The position numbers and the translations under genes are program-made. Below, piece by piece: positions 43,301 to 57,311 of a stretch of DNA of 64,000 bases; within the stretch, counting starts at the first letter, position 1; every line of letters begins with the position of its first letter. The notes beneath the pieces are model-generated. The model worked only from the letters and a program-made list of their open reading frames with translations, searched no databases and had not been told where the DNA came from. Source of the DNA: Linum tenue (lineage: Eukaryota > Streptophyta > Magnoliopsida > Malpighiales > Linaceae); NCBI GenBank assembly GCA_946122785.1, contig CAMGYJ010000007.1, forward strand, positions 7,084,909-7,148,908, given 5' to 3'.

Positions 43301-44932
43301 TTCTTGAACATCATATTGCATGCCTAAGCCCACGATATGCAAGCAATGAAAAACAACAAGAGCAAGAACAAGAACGCAGACCTTGTACATTTTGGGCTGC
43401 GTGAAAGATGGCTCGTCAATCTCATTATGCCCAAAACGGCGATAACAAACTAAATCTACAACAACATCGGAGTGGAAAGTTTGACGCCATTCAGCCGCAA
43501 GTTCACAAGCATGAACAACGGCTTCCACATCATCTCCATTTACATGGAAGATTGGGGCATTCAAGGCCTTTGCAACATCGGTACAATATTGTGAAGACCT
43601 GCCTGCCTGTGGATCTGTTGTGAAAGCTACTTGGTTGTTCACCACAATATGTATAGTCCCACCAGTGCTGTAATTTGGCAGTGCACTCAGATGCAGAGTC
43701 TCATACACTACACCTTGTCCAGCAAAGCTACCATCACCATGAATCAAAATTCCCATGTTCTTTGTCCTGTCCAGATCATTCGAGTAATACTGCTTAGCTC
43801 TAGTCTTTCCAATAACAACAGGATCCACAGCTTCCAAATGACTAGGATTTGCAACCAGAGACAAATGAATTCTCTTTCCGCCTCTAGTTGGACGATCATA
43901 AGAAGTTCCCAAATGATATTTGACATCACCAGTACCCGTGTAGAGCCCAACCTCATCAACAGGTTTCGTACCACCACTAAACTCGCTGAATATCTGGCGA
44001 AGAGGCTTTCTTACCACATTTCCAAGTACATTTAATCTTCCTCTATGTGGCATTCCAATAACGATACTCTCCACACCGAGATCTGCAGACCTATCAAACA
44101 TCTCCTTCATGCCAGGGATCAATGTCTCTGCACCTTCCAGTCCAAACCTCTTGGCTGTCGTCCATTTAGTGGCCAAGAAGTTCTCAAACTGTGTACTCCA
44201 TATCAGCCTATCAAGAATAACCTCGCGACGTTGACGGTTATACTGCATCGGTGTAGGAGTTTCAATCTTGTCCCTTAACCAGTTACATTTCTCACGATCA
44301 GCAATGTGCATGTATTCAAATCCAATACTCCCACAATAAGCTTGCTCAAGCCTGGTCAATATGGACCTAAGGGTCTGCACAGGCCGGTTCTCCGACAAAA
44401 ACCCAGCCATCCTCCAAACTCCTAAGAAAAACTCTCTATCAAGATCTGCTTCTGAGAATCCATAAAGAGCCGGGTTTAGATCATCAGGTACCTCTCTTTC
44501 TTCCATGGCCAATGGGTCCAGCTTAGCTTTCATGTGGCCGTTAACCTGATATGCCCTAACCAGAAGCAATAGCCGCATACTCTCCTGGATAGTTTGACCT
44601 GAAATGCCAGGAGATGTAGCAGCCTGACCAACAAAGTTCCTGAAAAAGTTGTCCCATGACTCATCCACACTACTAGGATCAGCTTCCCATGCACGTTGAA
44701 GCTCCTCTAAGTATACACTACTGGTTCCGTCTAAGAAGCTATCAGTGAGCTTAGAGAGAGGGACAGGCCGGGGTACAGGTGCAGACTGTGCCTTTGGCCT
44801 GAAGACCGTGGTATGGAAATACCGACTTTGAGCAGGAATCACCCGTGTTCTGGCAGTGTATGAACCACCCTGAGATAGACTCCTCCTAATTGCAAGCTTT
44901 GCTATGCTAGAACCAGCTCTAAACCACGCCAT
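40341..44932 (-). CDS. OGDH: 2-oxoglutarate dehydrogenase E1 subunit, copy B
   Basis: Eight coding exons: 43382-44932, 43030-43256, 42609-42941, 42222-42468, 41984-42112, 41679-41894, 41075-41198 and 40341-40588, joining to 3075 nt, 1024 residues plus stop. Exons 2-6 have exactly the same lengths as in copy A (227, 333, 247, 129, 216), and exon 7 differs by one codon. Transit peptide [17 protein letters not shown]...SRYFHTT; E1 motif [16 protein letters not shown]; ThDP motif [10 protein letters not shown] with VVNNQ downstream; [19 protein letters not shown]. It has the same enzymatic role as copy A. The junction after exon 3 reads AG|GCAAGC, so intron 3 starts with GC instead of GT. This copy keeps the more typical [15 protein letters not shown] and is probably the main functional gene; that last point is inference. 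Confidence 0.96.
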
Positions 44933-45014
44933 GGCTATCCACCTAATGCTGCTAGTTCATGAAAGAATATGCTCAACCTCAGTCTAAAGTTGCTTATTGT
45001 TCTTCTTTCAAGCC

Positions 45015-45821
45015 CTATTAAAGAGAAACAAATAAGTCAAATGAGAAATATGCATCAAAGAAAGCAATGGATCACCTAGGAACTACCATAAAGAAAAGCA
45101 AAGCAGCTTCCATAGCATATACATTGTTTAATGTGCTATTCAAGCTGCAAAACAGGCACAAAGTGAATAATCAAACTTTCAACAGAGAAGATTAGAAAAC
45201 AAGCCCCATGCTACATGGATCCTAGACAAAGGCAAAATGGAGGGATAGCATTATAGCAACAAACTCAAGTGTCAAAGCCGTTAAATATCATTCTAGGAAA
45301 AACATAATTAACCCAATTATTTCTGCAAAGAAGTCTCTTGTTTGAAACATTGAATTGAAACAGAAACTGATGAATTCGCCCGGCGAAATCAATTCCACAT
45401 CGAGAAGAAACAGGCAGAGTTTACCGTACTCTCTGGACTACCAAAACCAATATCAAACGCTCCCATCCAAGCACTCAAGATGATATAATCGGAAAGGTCA
45501 GTTACACAAAGCAGAAAAAGAAACCGAACCACGAAAATCAAACATGGAAGAACATGAAGTGTGACTCGACCGGATCAAACCACAAACAAGCGCCCAACAG
45601 GATTCAGAAACCCTCGACTTGATCCACACACCGACAAAGACGAAGATTGGATTTCAGTCAATCCCATAAAACGATTCAACATCCACGCTGAATGGAACTT
45701 GGCGTAGATTCGAAGCAACCACCGAAAAACGTCAAAAAATGAACAAATGGAAACGCCGAAGTAGGGAAATCAAGAGAGAGCAGCAGTTTGGGGAATTGAC
45801 GGCGACGGGAATATTGCTTAC
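45015..45821 (-). other. Probable 5'UTR intron of OGDH copy B
   Basis: On the minus strand CTCGCCG|GTAAGC (exon end 45822) and TTTCTCTTTAATAG|GGCTTG (exon start 45014) make a strong donor/acceptor pair 80 bp upstream of the ATG. A purine-rich leader exon would lie upstream, from 45822 to perhaps 45950. The small frames in this region are noncoding. Confidence 0.65.
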
Positions 45822-46129
45822 CGGCGAGTTAGAAATGAGAGACGAGGACGGAGACAAACAAAGCGTTAAAGGGTTGAAGGAGATGGAAAACAAACCTAAT
45901 AACTCCGAGCAGCGACGCAAGCGGCGACCCTGTCTTAAGCCTTCCACTCCCCCCACTTTCTCTGGAAGCTGCAACCCGAAAGGAATTATTTTTTTGGAGA
46001 ATTATTTGTTACCTTGTTTTTATTTTTTTAAGTTTTATTCAGCGGTCGGCTTTCCTTAATTTTCTTTTGCGCTATTTATTATTCTATATATTCGTTCGCA
46101 TTTGACTTTTTTCTAAGAAGGAAAATTTC

Positions 46130-46156
46130 CGTTGTTGGGCTCCGGCCCAAATAGTG
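46130..46156 (-). promoter_or_regulatory. GGCCCA-type (site II-like) elements upstream of OGDH copy B
   Basis: TTGGGCTCCGGCCCAA contains paired TGGGC/GGCCCA motifs. Such elements are common in plant promoters of mitochondrial and ribosomal genes and are bound by TCP factors. Position about 200-300 bp upstream of the inferred leader; motif evidence only. Confidence 0.35.
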
Positions 46157-46533
46157 CATCAGATTGGACGCCAAGCTATCAAACTTGGCCAGATCTGACT
46201 GGTCGAACCGAAACTCAAGGGTCTGTTTGGTGGTTTCCTGCATTTTGCCTCATTGGACCAGTAAGTAGCTGCACCTAGCCGAAGGAAAATCCGGTCGAAG
46301 AACTCGCATTTCCTCACGAACCACAACACCTGCATTGTGTTGGTTTCAGCCCAGATCTATCCATCCAAACCAACCCAACCCAAAATATCATTGATATTTA
46401 ATACTAATATTCTAACAGGACTTCTATCCTTTTAGATTTGCGGTAGGAATATAGTTATCAAAACCGGGGTATATGGATGGATGAGTTGGTCGAGAATGGC
46501 TTAATCCGATCCGATCGAGACCCATGATTCTCA

Positions 46534-47023
46534 GAGGTCGTTTGCTTGTAGAATTTTGATAAGGGATTTTGCCTCAAAATCCCACATATGATGTATTATG
46601 TCTTAAATTCATGTTTGTTGATTAAAATGAGGTTGGCCTAAATCCGTGGGGCTCATAGATGTGGAATTATTTTTGGCTCAAATCCGTACATACCACGGAT
46701 TTTAAAATCCCACCTTATGAGCTAGAATTTTGGGAGAAGCCAAAATCCATGGACCACACTAATGATGAAATTACCAAAGTATCTTTAACTAAAAAATAAA
46801 AATATTTTATTAATAATATGAATAAGAATATGATGGTAAATTCATCATGTAACCCATAAATTCATTATACTATAATCCATTTTGAAACCCAACAAGCAAA
46901 CATGTTATTTCTAAAATCCAGCACAAATCCAAAATAACAAAATCCAACATAATCATTTACTCTCAAAATCCAAGGTTTTACTCGAATCCCTCATTTTATA
47001 AAATCCAACAAGCAAACGACCCC
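46534..47023. mobile_element. Tourist-like (PIF/Harbinger) MITE, 490 bp
   Basis: Starts GAGGTCGTTTGCTTGT and ends ACAAGCAAACGACCCC, with a 3-bp duplication TCA on each side (46531-46533 and 47024-47026). The interior is AT-rich and repeats AAAATCC-type words in inverted order. A 3-bp TSD with a GTCGTTTG end suggests PIF/Harbinger, though TCA is not the classic TWA target. Confidence 0.6.
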
Positions 47024-47026
47024 TCA

Positions 47027-47574
47027 GTGTCGTGGCTTGCACCGTGTTGAATTTCATTCAAAGGTCGAGCAGACGCCAAACCTTATGCAACACACAAAAA
47101 CTCAGCGTTATGCTTCATGCCTTGTGTACACGCCAAGACCGTTCAACAAAGCATGCAGCTAGCTTCATTCAATCCACAGAAGCTTCTTTTCAAGAAAAAG
47201 CAAAAACACTATTATGATAACTCCCCAACATGGGATTTGGTCATTACAGAGGTTAACTAGCAATTCCAGTTTATCTATCCACATCGAAAGGCATCGAGTC
47301 GACGAGTTCGTTCAAGCACCCAAAACCAAAATGACATACTAAGAAAAAGGATCCAGCTGTTTCTTAGGTTCCACGGATTAGGGAAATAACAGAGGGAGCG
47401 ACTACCCTGAAATTGCTAAACCTGGTTGAAATCTTGTAAAAATAACATAAAGGCACAGTTACCTGCACCAAGAAGGAAGGATGTTAACTATAATTAATCT
47501 TACACCCCCTCAGTAGATGATGTCACTCTGAGATCGATCATCAACGTGCCATCACCATGTGACGATTGGCTGGA
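47027..47574. other. 3' flank of the RABE gene, no other gene seen
   Basis: Contains the expected 3'UTR of the minus-strand Rab gene (upstream of 47575 in window coordinates). The 61-codon plus frame at 47032-47217 has no recognisable domain. Confidence 0.5.
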
Positions 47575-50228
<2,654 letters not shown>

Positions 50229-50287
50229 CGCTCTTTCTCCTCACAGCTACAAATTCGCCCCCAAGAATCAAACACAAAGAGCGAGCA

Positions 50288-50441
50288 GAAAGAGAGAGAG
50301 AGAGAGTCAGGAATCCTTTCTCAAAGTCAGCAAAATAGGAAGGGAAGTTGAGATGGTGAAGAAAAAGGGAAGAGAGGTATAAGGCAGCGAGGATCAGAGA
50401 GACAACCTTTTTCCAGGCGAGCGAGCGAGCGAGCGAGCGGC
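50288..50441 (-). repeat. (GA)n and (GCGA)n microsatellites in the RABE leader/promoter
   Basis: A (GA)n run at about 50289-50306 lies 60 bp upstream of the ATG, and (GCGA)5-6 at about 50417-50440. On the gene's strand these are CT-rich (TCGC and CT repeats), typical of plant core promoters and leaders. Confidence 0.6.
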
Positions 50442-50843
50442 AGAAAGAGAGAGACTGGCCGATGGCAATGCAAATGGGCTAATGGCGTTTCGAGAAATCC
50501 TTTTTTTGCCTGTGTTACCCCGTGTTGTGTACGCGGATCTTTTCTATCGTGTCCATCGTACGGATACAGTTGGATGTTGGGGCTTCGATGCCTTGAGCTT
50601 GCCAGCATCTTATTATAACTCTAGTCGCTACTCGCTAGGGTAATTGACAAATAATACAAAGGGTTTAACGAGACAATTATTATTATGGAATAATGCAAAT
50701 GGTTGTTTTCCATTCAATTGACCTAATTAGCTTGCTGGTTCAACCAACAAAAATTATAGTAAAAAAACATCATATGACAGAACCAACTCCTTCACCTGAC
50801 CCCCCTCAACCAACCTACTGAACAAACAGGTCCAACCCACCGA

Positions 50844-51112
50844 TAGTGATGGCAATTTCTAATCTAACCCGCACAATCCGATTCTTTCCTACCTATTTGG
50901 GGCGGGTATTACCCGATTCACAATAGCCTGGGGCAAAGCATGAGTATTTTTTTTCCAACATGTCCCTTTCTATTATGATTTGCATCAATATATAAGAATG
51001 GCTGCCCGGCCGCCCCGACCCGTATTCTTACGGGTATTACCTGATCTGACCCGCGCTTAGTGCTGGACATTTATGAGTATTGAAGTACTCGTCCGTCACA
51101 TTGTCATCACTA
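50844..51112. mobile_element. hAT-type MITE, 269 bp
   Basis: Ends TAGTGATGGCAAT and ATTGTCATCACTA; the interior has complementary GGGCGGGTATTACCCG/CGGGTATTACC segments. The flanks CCCACCGA and CCCATCGC are an 8-bp duplication with two changes, so this is an older insertion. Confidence 0.6.
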
Positions 51113-51522
51113 CCCATCGCGCTAATTCTTCTTTGTTCAACGCATTTATTCGACAACTGTTTGGGTGCTAACACTCAATTTTTTTTTTCTCTCCAAGTAA
51201 TGATTATAAATAGAAAGAAAACAAAATAATCCACCCAGGAACCTTTCCAAATCCATACCTTAATGAAGTCACCCTACAAAGACGAAGGAACTAACTCAAG
51301 AGAAGACAATTTGTTATCATGGTAGTCATGGTGCTAACATTAGTTTCGATCAATATGAACATTTTGTTTTGATGATTTTTTAATAAGAAGGTTGACCACA
51401 AATAATGTTGATTTTTAAGGAGAGGCGCACGCTTGTGAATTTTAAAAATTATAGGGGGCATGCACATTGCGGCACTGCTCATTATTTTGCGTCTCACGTC
51501 TCACCACAAGTATCATGAAGCA
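51113..51522. other. Intergenic, no gene seen
   Basis: No reading frame or named repeat could be supported here. Confidence 0.45.
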
Positions 51523-51531
51523 TACCACAAA

Positions 51532-52797
51532 GGGTTAATACCATAATTTGGCCCGAAGTTTAGCGTTATTGACAGTTCTGGCCCGACTTTTCCAATAAGA
51601 CATTTGTGACCTACTTTTCAAACTATTGGACAAATTTGGCCTATGAGACTGTTTGACCGTCACAATTGACGGTCAACCATTTTTCCCGTTAATGACTCAT
51701 CATTAGCTGCTGACTAGACTAGTCCATTTGATTTAAAAATTGAAAACTTAAAAATTAAAAATAAAAAGGGGAGTCTCTGTCCAGTCCCCTTCTTTCCTCT
51801 TCCCTCTGGCTTCTTTATATCATCTTCCAATTTCATATCTGATTCTCAAAATTCAATTTCAAAAAGTTGTTCTTATCAATCAATACACAAAACCTATTAC
51901 CAAACGTCGACCCACCGCAGCATCACCAAAAATTAACCCCGCCATTGTCTTCAATCTCTTCACGATCCCTAATCTTCTTCTGTTGTCGCCAAAGAAACAG
52001 CCAGAAGTAAGCCGGCCCGAATCTAACGACGACCACCGCCACTCCCACTCCTCTTCCTCCCGACCCTTCTTCCACCCGGAACTCGTTGCCGTCTTAAACC
52101 ACCAACCCATTTCTTATCGCCGACCACGAATCCAGGTGTGGTTGAAGTGCGGATTTAGCGTTTCCTCCAGAACGGTGTGAGGGAGAAGACGAACAGCCAC
52201 CAGTTCGTTCGGCTGAGGGAGAGTCGATTTGGGCACCGCCCGTTGAAAATCCCTCGCCGCCGAAGCGCATGTCGAGGACGAAGAAGAGGAAGAAGGAACT
52301 AGTCCCAGTCAAAAGCCCTGCCCCCGCAGATCTTCTTCCGCAGCCGCTCGTTCCACCCCGACGGCGTCTTACCCTTGAACGCGCCGGCGTGGAAGTACAC
52401 CAAGACCGACAGCTTCCTCTTCTCTTCGTCTAGTCTGGGGAGGTAGAGGTGGGTCTCGGCGGAAGAAGGGATTGAATCAGTGGGAAGAAGGCGGCGAGAG
52501 GAAGAGATGAGGGTAGGGCCGTAGGAGTTGGGGGTTTGGGGGTTATTTTTATTTTTTTATTAATTGAATTAGAAAATATTTTATTTAATGACATGGCACC
52601 ATGTATAAGCCACGTCAGTAGTTCTTTGATGAGTCACTAACGGAATAAGTGTTTGACCGTTAATATTAACGGTCAACACAAGTTTCGGGCCAAATTTGTC
52701 CAATGATTTCAAAAGTAGGTCGTAAATGTCTTATTTGAAAAATGGGGCCAGAACTGTCATTCACGCTAAACTTCAGGCCAAACTAGGGTATTAACCC
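51532..52797. mobile_element. 1.27-kb Mutator-like element, possible Pack-MULE
   Basis: Starts GGGTTAATACC and ends GGTATTAACCC with inverted repeats of about 200 bp. It is flanked by the exact 9-bp duplication TACCACAAA at 51523-51531 and 52798-52806. The interior (about 51770-52540) is markedly richer in GC and in CGCC/TCGTC words than its surroundings and looks like captured genic DNA, but I recognise no protein and the frames are short. It has no transposase, so it is non-autonomous. Confidence 0.8.
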
Positions 52798-52806
52798 TAC
52801 CACAAA

Positions 52807-54804
52807 ACACAAACCAGAAATATAACCAAACCACACAACACAAATAACATAAAGTAGATCATAAGGTGTATAAAAGCATGTCAGAACCTACCACAAAATC
52901 CATAAAGGTTACCAGAAAACTCAAAACATACCACAAGTTTCTTAAAGATGAGCAAAAATCTCATAAAAGCATATTAAAAGTTCTTTGAAGTATACCACAA
53001 ACTTCATAAAGCATACGATGAATTCCCTGAAGCAGACAAACACTTAAGGGGCTAGAGAAACTAGATCAAATAGAGAAAAAGTGTAAAAAAGGAACAAGAC
53101 ACAATTCTTAGTTAGATTCATCTTTTCTTTGTTAGATTCTCAACTCCTCATGAATATTGGATGGATTTGGGGAGTTTGATTTATGAATTTTCTTCGCAAA
53201 TCTCTCCAACTCATCCTCTCTCTACATTGTTTCCATACTGCATTTTCTCTCTTTAGAATGACTCTTCTGTACAAAATCCCAAGTTTCGCTCTTATACTAG
53301 TGTGCGAGCCAAGTTCACGGCCAAGAACTTCAATGACACGGCTGCGACATGCATCCCTGTGGCAATGACATGAATTTTTCACCACCAAACTTATTCAAAT
53401 GTCACGATCGTGAAAAGCTCTCTTTTTTAGCCATGAAACACCATGAGTTTGCCTCGTGTTCATGCTCAAGTGACTTTTAGATGTCTCGCAACTCGCTCCA
53501 ACTGGTCATCGACGTGCTAAAAATTGAAATCACAAAAGAAAACACACGGCTTAGCATACAAAATAAACTAGGAGAAGAAGATACACGAAACAAATGGCGG
53601 CTAGGAAACGATTGAAATAGTGATAAATCCTAAAAATATCATCAATGGCTATACTTAGCACAATATCAATCTAAAATGATCCATTGATTATAACGCTCAA
53701 ACGCCTAAAAAGTGAGACACAAAGATGTATCGTTGATTTATTATCAACACTCGAATTATGATCACTGAACACGATGGAAAACGATTGTCAATAGCCTGAA
53801 GTAGTAGGCACAGTGGCACACACACACATCGTCACCTACTAACAGGGAATATCTCAAAGCAGATTCCACAAATTCCATAGCCAACAAAGCAAGAAAAAAG
53901 CACCAAAAGCAAACAGAGACCTCACCAAGAAGACCAGGAAAAAGGAAATAGAAATAGAAAGGTGACATGCACAAAAAAGAAAGAAGCATATGCTCAGAAG
54001 ATCCTTACTCCCCCACAAACCATTTCCTTTTGGAACTTACAAAAAGCCACAAGCCCATCCTCAAATCCTCCCCTCCATCACCCTTCAACGCCCTGGAGGG
54101 TCTCTCTTCCACAATTCCAGGTTCTGGGTTTTGCTCTCGTTGATCGATCTGATTATGACGACGACGAGTCGAACCCAAATAATCCTATCCCAATCCTCTT
54201 CATGGGTCTGAAGAATGTTGTGTTGCAGAGCTTCAGCTGAGCCTACAGCAGAGCGAGAGGAGGAATGGTGGATATGGGAAATGGAGGTGAAGAGAAGCTG
54301 ATTTGTGGCGTGGAGACACACCATGAGTTAGGGCAACTATGTTCCTTTGGCAAAAAAAAAAAAAAATTTGTTCATCTCAGTTTGATATTGAATGTAGTGA
54401 ATCTTTATGTGTTAACAGTTTTATGAATCAGGTTTCTGCTTCCAAACCATACGGGTATATATAGCCAGAGCCTTGCAGTTCCCCTGGTTCAGACCCTTCT
54501 GTTAGAATTATGTTTCTTCGTGGATGGAGATGAATTGGGCTGGCAGAATATTCCTGTCATGGTTCTATTGATCTATTGTAATGTGAGCTGGTGTAATAAA
54601 AATTGAGCAGCATTTTGTTTGGTTTTGATTGTCAGCTGTGGGATTGGTTGAACCGGCAGTGTGTTCGTGTTGGAATGCCATTATGCCACCTACCCTGTTC
54701 TTGAAAACCTGGTGTCATTGTTTTGCAAGTTGGGTTATATTTTACAAGTATTTACAAATGTATGTAACCTAGATCGAATTCTATTTGACCTGTTTTTTTT
54801 TTTT
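52807..54804. other. Intergenic, no recognised gene
   Basis: Most of it is AT-rich. Between about 53960 and 54600 the sequence is more gene-like: one 92-codon frame (53962-54240) holds RSDYDDDESNPNNPIPILFM, and TGTAATAAAAATTGAG at 54590 resembles a polyadenylation region. I do not recognise a family; this may be a gene fragment or a noncoding transcript. Confidence 0.35.
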
Positions 54805-55163
54805 AAATGCCACATTTGGTCACTGAAATTATTAAATTATGTCATGTTTAGTTTAGAAAAATTTAATATCAATTTTGGTCACTCGAATTACTGAAATAGG
54901 TCACATTTAGTCACTCTCCCGTTAGTTTTCATTGGAGTTGGACGAAAGCTAACGGGAGAGTGACTAGATGTGACCTATTTCAGTAATTCGAGTGACTAAA
55001 TGTGACATGTTTCAGTAATTCGAGTGATCAGAGTTGGACGGAGAAGAGTGACTAAATGTGACCTATTTCAGTAATTCGAGTGAGCAAAACTGATATTAAA
55101 TTTTTCTAGTGACTAAACATGACACGATTTAGTAATCTCAGTGACCAAATGTGGCATTTACCC
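54805..55163. mobile_element. Fold-back MITE with internal tandem units
   Basis: The left arm AAATGCCACATTTGGTCACT is complementary to the right arm, which ends GTGGCATTTACCC. Three or four copies of a unit like AGTGACTAAATGTGACCTAT-TTCAGTAATTCGAG lie inside. The left terminus seems eroded next to a T tract, and no clear TSD was found. It is related in wording to the arms of the 5899-6730 element (GTGACTAAAT...; GTTAACTTCCGTTAG). Confidence 0.65.
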
Positions 55164-55187
55164 ATTTTTTTCTGCTTCCAATTCGGC

Positions 55188-56559
55188 GGAAAAAATCCAA
55201 AAGTACCACTGTTTAAAAAAAAATTCCAAAAATACCACCCAACCCCAAAAAATTCCAAAAATACCACCCTTTTTCAAAAACCGCCACCCTACCCAGCGGT
55301 TTGGTCGAAAACCGCTTGTCGGGGGCGCGGTTTTGGACCAAACCGCGGGCCTAGGGGGCGGTTATAAAAAAAAAAAAAAATTGGACCAAACCGCTGGGTG
55401 GGGTGGCGGTTTGGTCCAAAACCGCCACCCCAACCAGCGGTTTGGTCCAAATTTTTTTTTTCGTTTTCCGACCAACTCCTAACTTCGGACGAAACTTCAA
55501 ACGAACGTAACTTTGCACTCGGGTATCCGATCGTAGCGATTTTTTTTCATTTCGCATAACTTTTCAAGATCTACAACTTTTACTAGGATGAAATTTTCAA
55601 AACAGGAACTATTTGTTGGATATACGGGACCTTGAGAATAACTTTACCTTTACATTTCAGAAATTCATGTACATTTTGAAATTATGATTATATTAAAAGT
55701 TGTAGATCTTGAAAAGTTATGCGGAATAAAAAAAAATTCATGACATTCGGATTTTGGAGCACAAAGTTATGGTTGCCCAAAGTTTGACGAAATAAAAAAA
55801 AGGTCGTTCGGGGTGGCAAATGACGTTTTTTCGAGACGAAGACGGAACCCGACTGTTTGAGACTTGCAAGATCTCAAAAAGTTATTCGGATTCAAAAAAT
55901 GGAGGCCGCAAACTTTTTGAGATCTTGCAAGCCGCAAACCGCCGGGTCTCGCCTTTCGTCAAACTTTGGGCGGGCATAACTTTGTGCTCCAAACTCCGAA
56001 TGTTATGAACTTTTTTTTTATTCCGCATAACTTTTCAAGACCTACAACTTTTAATATAATCATAATTTCAAAATGTACATGGATTTCTGAAAAGTAAAGG
56101 TAAAGTTATTCTCAAGGTCCCGTATATCCACAAATAGTTCCTGTTTTGAAAATTTCAATCCTAGTAAAAGTTGTAGATCTTGAAAAGTTATGCGAAATGA
56201 AAAAAAAATCGCTACGATCGGATACCCGAGTGCAAAGTTACGTTCGTTTGAAGTTTCGACCGAAGTTAGGAGTTGGTCGGAAAAAAAACAAAAATTTGGA
56301 CCAAACCGCTGGTTGGGGTGGCGGTTTTAGGCCAAACCGCCACCCCACCCAGCGGTTTGGTCCAAATTTTTAATTTTTTTTATGACCGCCCCCTAGGCCC
56401 GCGGTTTGGTCCAAAACCGCGCCCTCGACAAGCGATTTTCGACCAAACCGCTGGGTGGGGTGGCGATTTTTGAAAAAGAGTGGTATTTTTGGAATTTTTT
56501 GGGGTTGAGTGGTATTTTTGGAATTTTTTTTTAAACAGTGGTACTTTTGGATTTTTTCC
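55188..56559. mobile_element. 1.37-kb near-palindromic fold-back element
   Basis: Starts GGAAAAAATCC and ends GGATTTTTTCC. It is flanked by the exact 9-bp duplication CAATTCGGC at 55179-55187 and 56560-56568. The two halves are almost fully complementary from the termini to the middle, where CTTGCAAGATCTCAAAAAGT (about 55864) faces its complement near 55912 across a spacer of about 28 nt. Blocks of CCAAACCGC words and runs such as AAAGTTGTAGATCTTGAAAA recur in both arms. No gene is inside. The 9-bp TSD points to a Mutator-like origin. Confidence 0.85.
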
Positions 56560-56702
56560 CAATTCGGCTTGAACCAGCTAATCGGCCCATAGTTGCATAT
56601 CAAACCAGCCGTCGATCCTTCATAATGCAAAAAATACTTATCATGCTTGGAATTTGGGTGATAAATCCATCACCCAAAACCATGAAACAAACGACTCTCC
56701 AT

Positions 56703-57303
56703 TAGGGGTGGTAAACGGTAATCCGGTAAACGGTTTACCGTTTTACCGAACCGGTAACCGGCGGTAAACGGTAAACCGTTTACCGGCGGTATCGGTAGCC
56801 GAGCGGGAAGTTGGGGGAGTCGGTTTACCGAAAACGGTATCGGTAAATACCGACGGTAAATCGGTATTACCGTTACCGAATCCCCCCTCCCTACTCCCTA
56901 GTGTTGCGCCTCAAAAATATTGTAAATAAGAGTTAATATAAAATATTACATACATGAATGTAAGTATAGGCCTCAAAAATATTGTAAATAAGAGTTAATA
57001 ATAAATTATTAATTACTAAAATGATGAAAAAAACTCAAAAAAATCGAAATATTACAACATCACCCCACTTCCAGAGATTCGGTTCGGTAAATATTCGGTA
57101 AACCGACCGAAAAAATCGCCCGAAATCGCTTCTCACAGTATTTCGGTAATACCGGTTTGTTACCGTTTACCGGTAATTCGGTAATCGGTAAACCGGTTAC
57201 AAACCGGTATCGGTAATCGGTAACCAGTTTGGCCAACTTCGGTATACCGAAACCGGTAAATTCGGTAAACGGTAAATTGTTTACCGACCGAATCACACCC
57301 CTA
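56703..57303. mobile_element. hAT-type MITE built of CGGTAAAC words, 601 bp
   Basis: Starts TAGGGGTGGTAAACGGTAA and ends AATCACACCCCTA. It is flanked by the exact 8-bp duplication CTCTCCAT at 56695-56702 and 57304-57311. Both ends are dense in CGGTAAACCGGT-like words that are complementary within and between the arms; the middle is AT-rich. TAGGGGTG ends with an 8-bp TSD are typical of plant hAT elements. Confidence 0.85.
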
Positions 57304-57311
57304 CTCTCCAT

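Noticed and set aside
53962..54324. Candidate protein-coding gene (92-codon plus frame, 79-codon minus frame)
   Set aside because: No recognised family, no supporting splice model, frames on both strands; kept only as a note in the intergenic entry.
55119..56630. Glycine/proline-rich repeated peptides (for example RGRGFGPNRGPRG) on both strands
   Set aside because: They are produced by CCAAACCGC-type words in the palindromic element and appear equally on both strands, so they are not coding.
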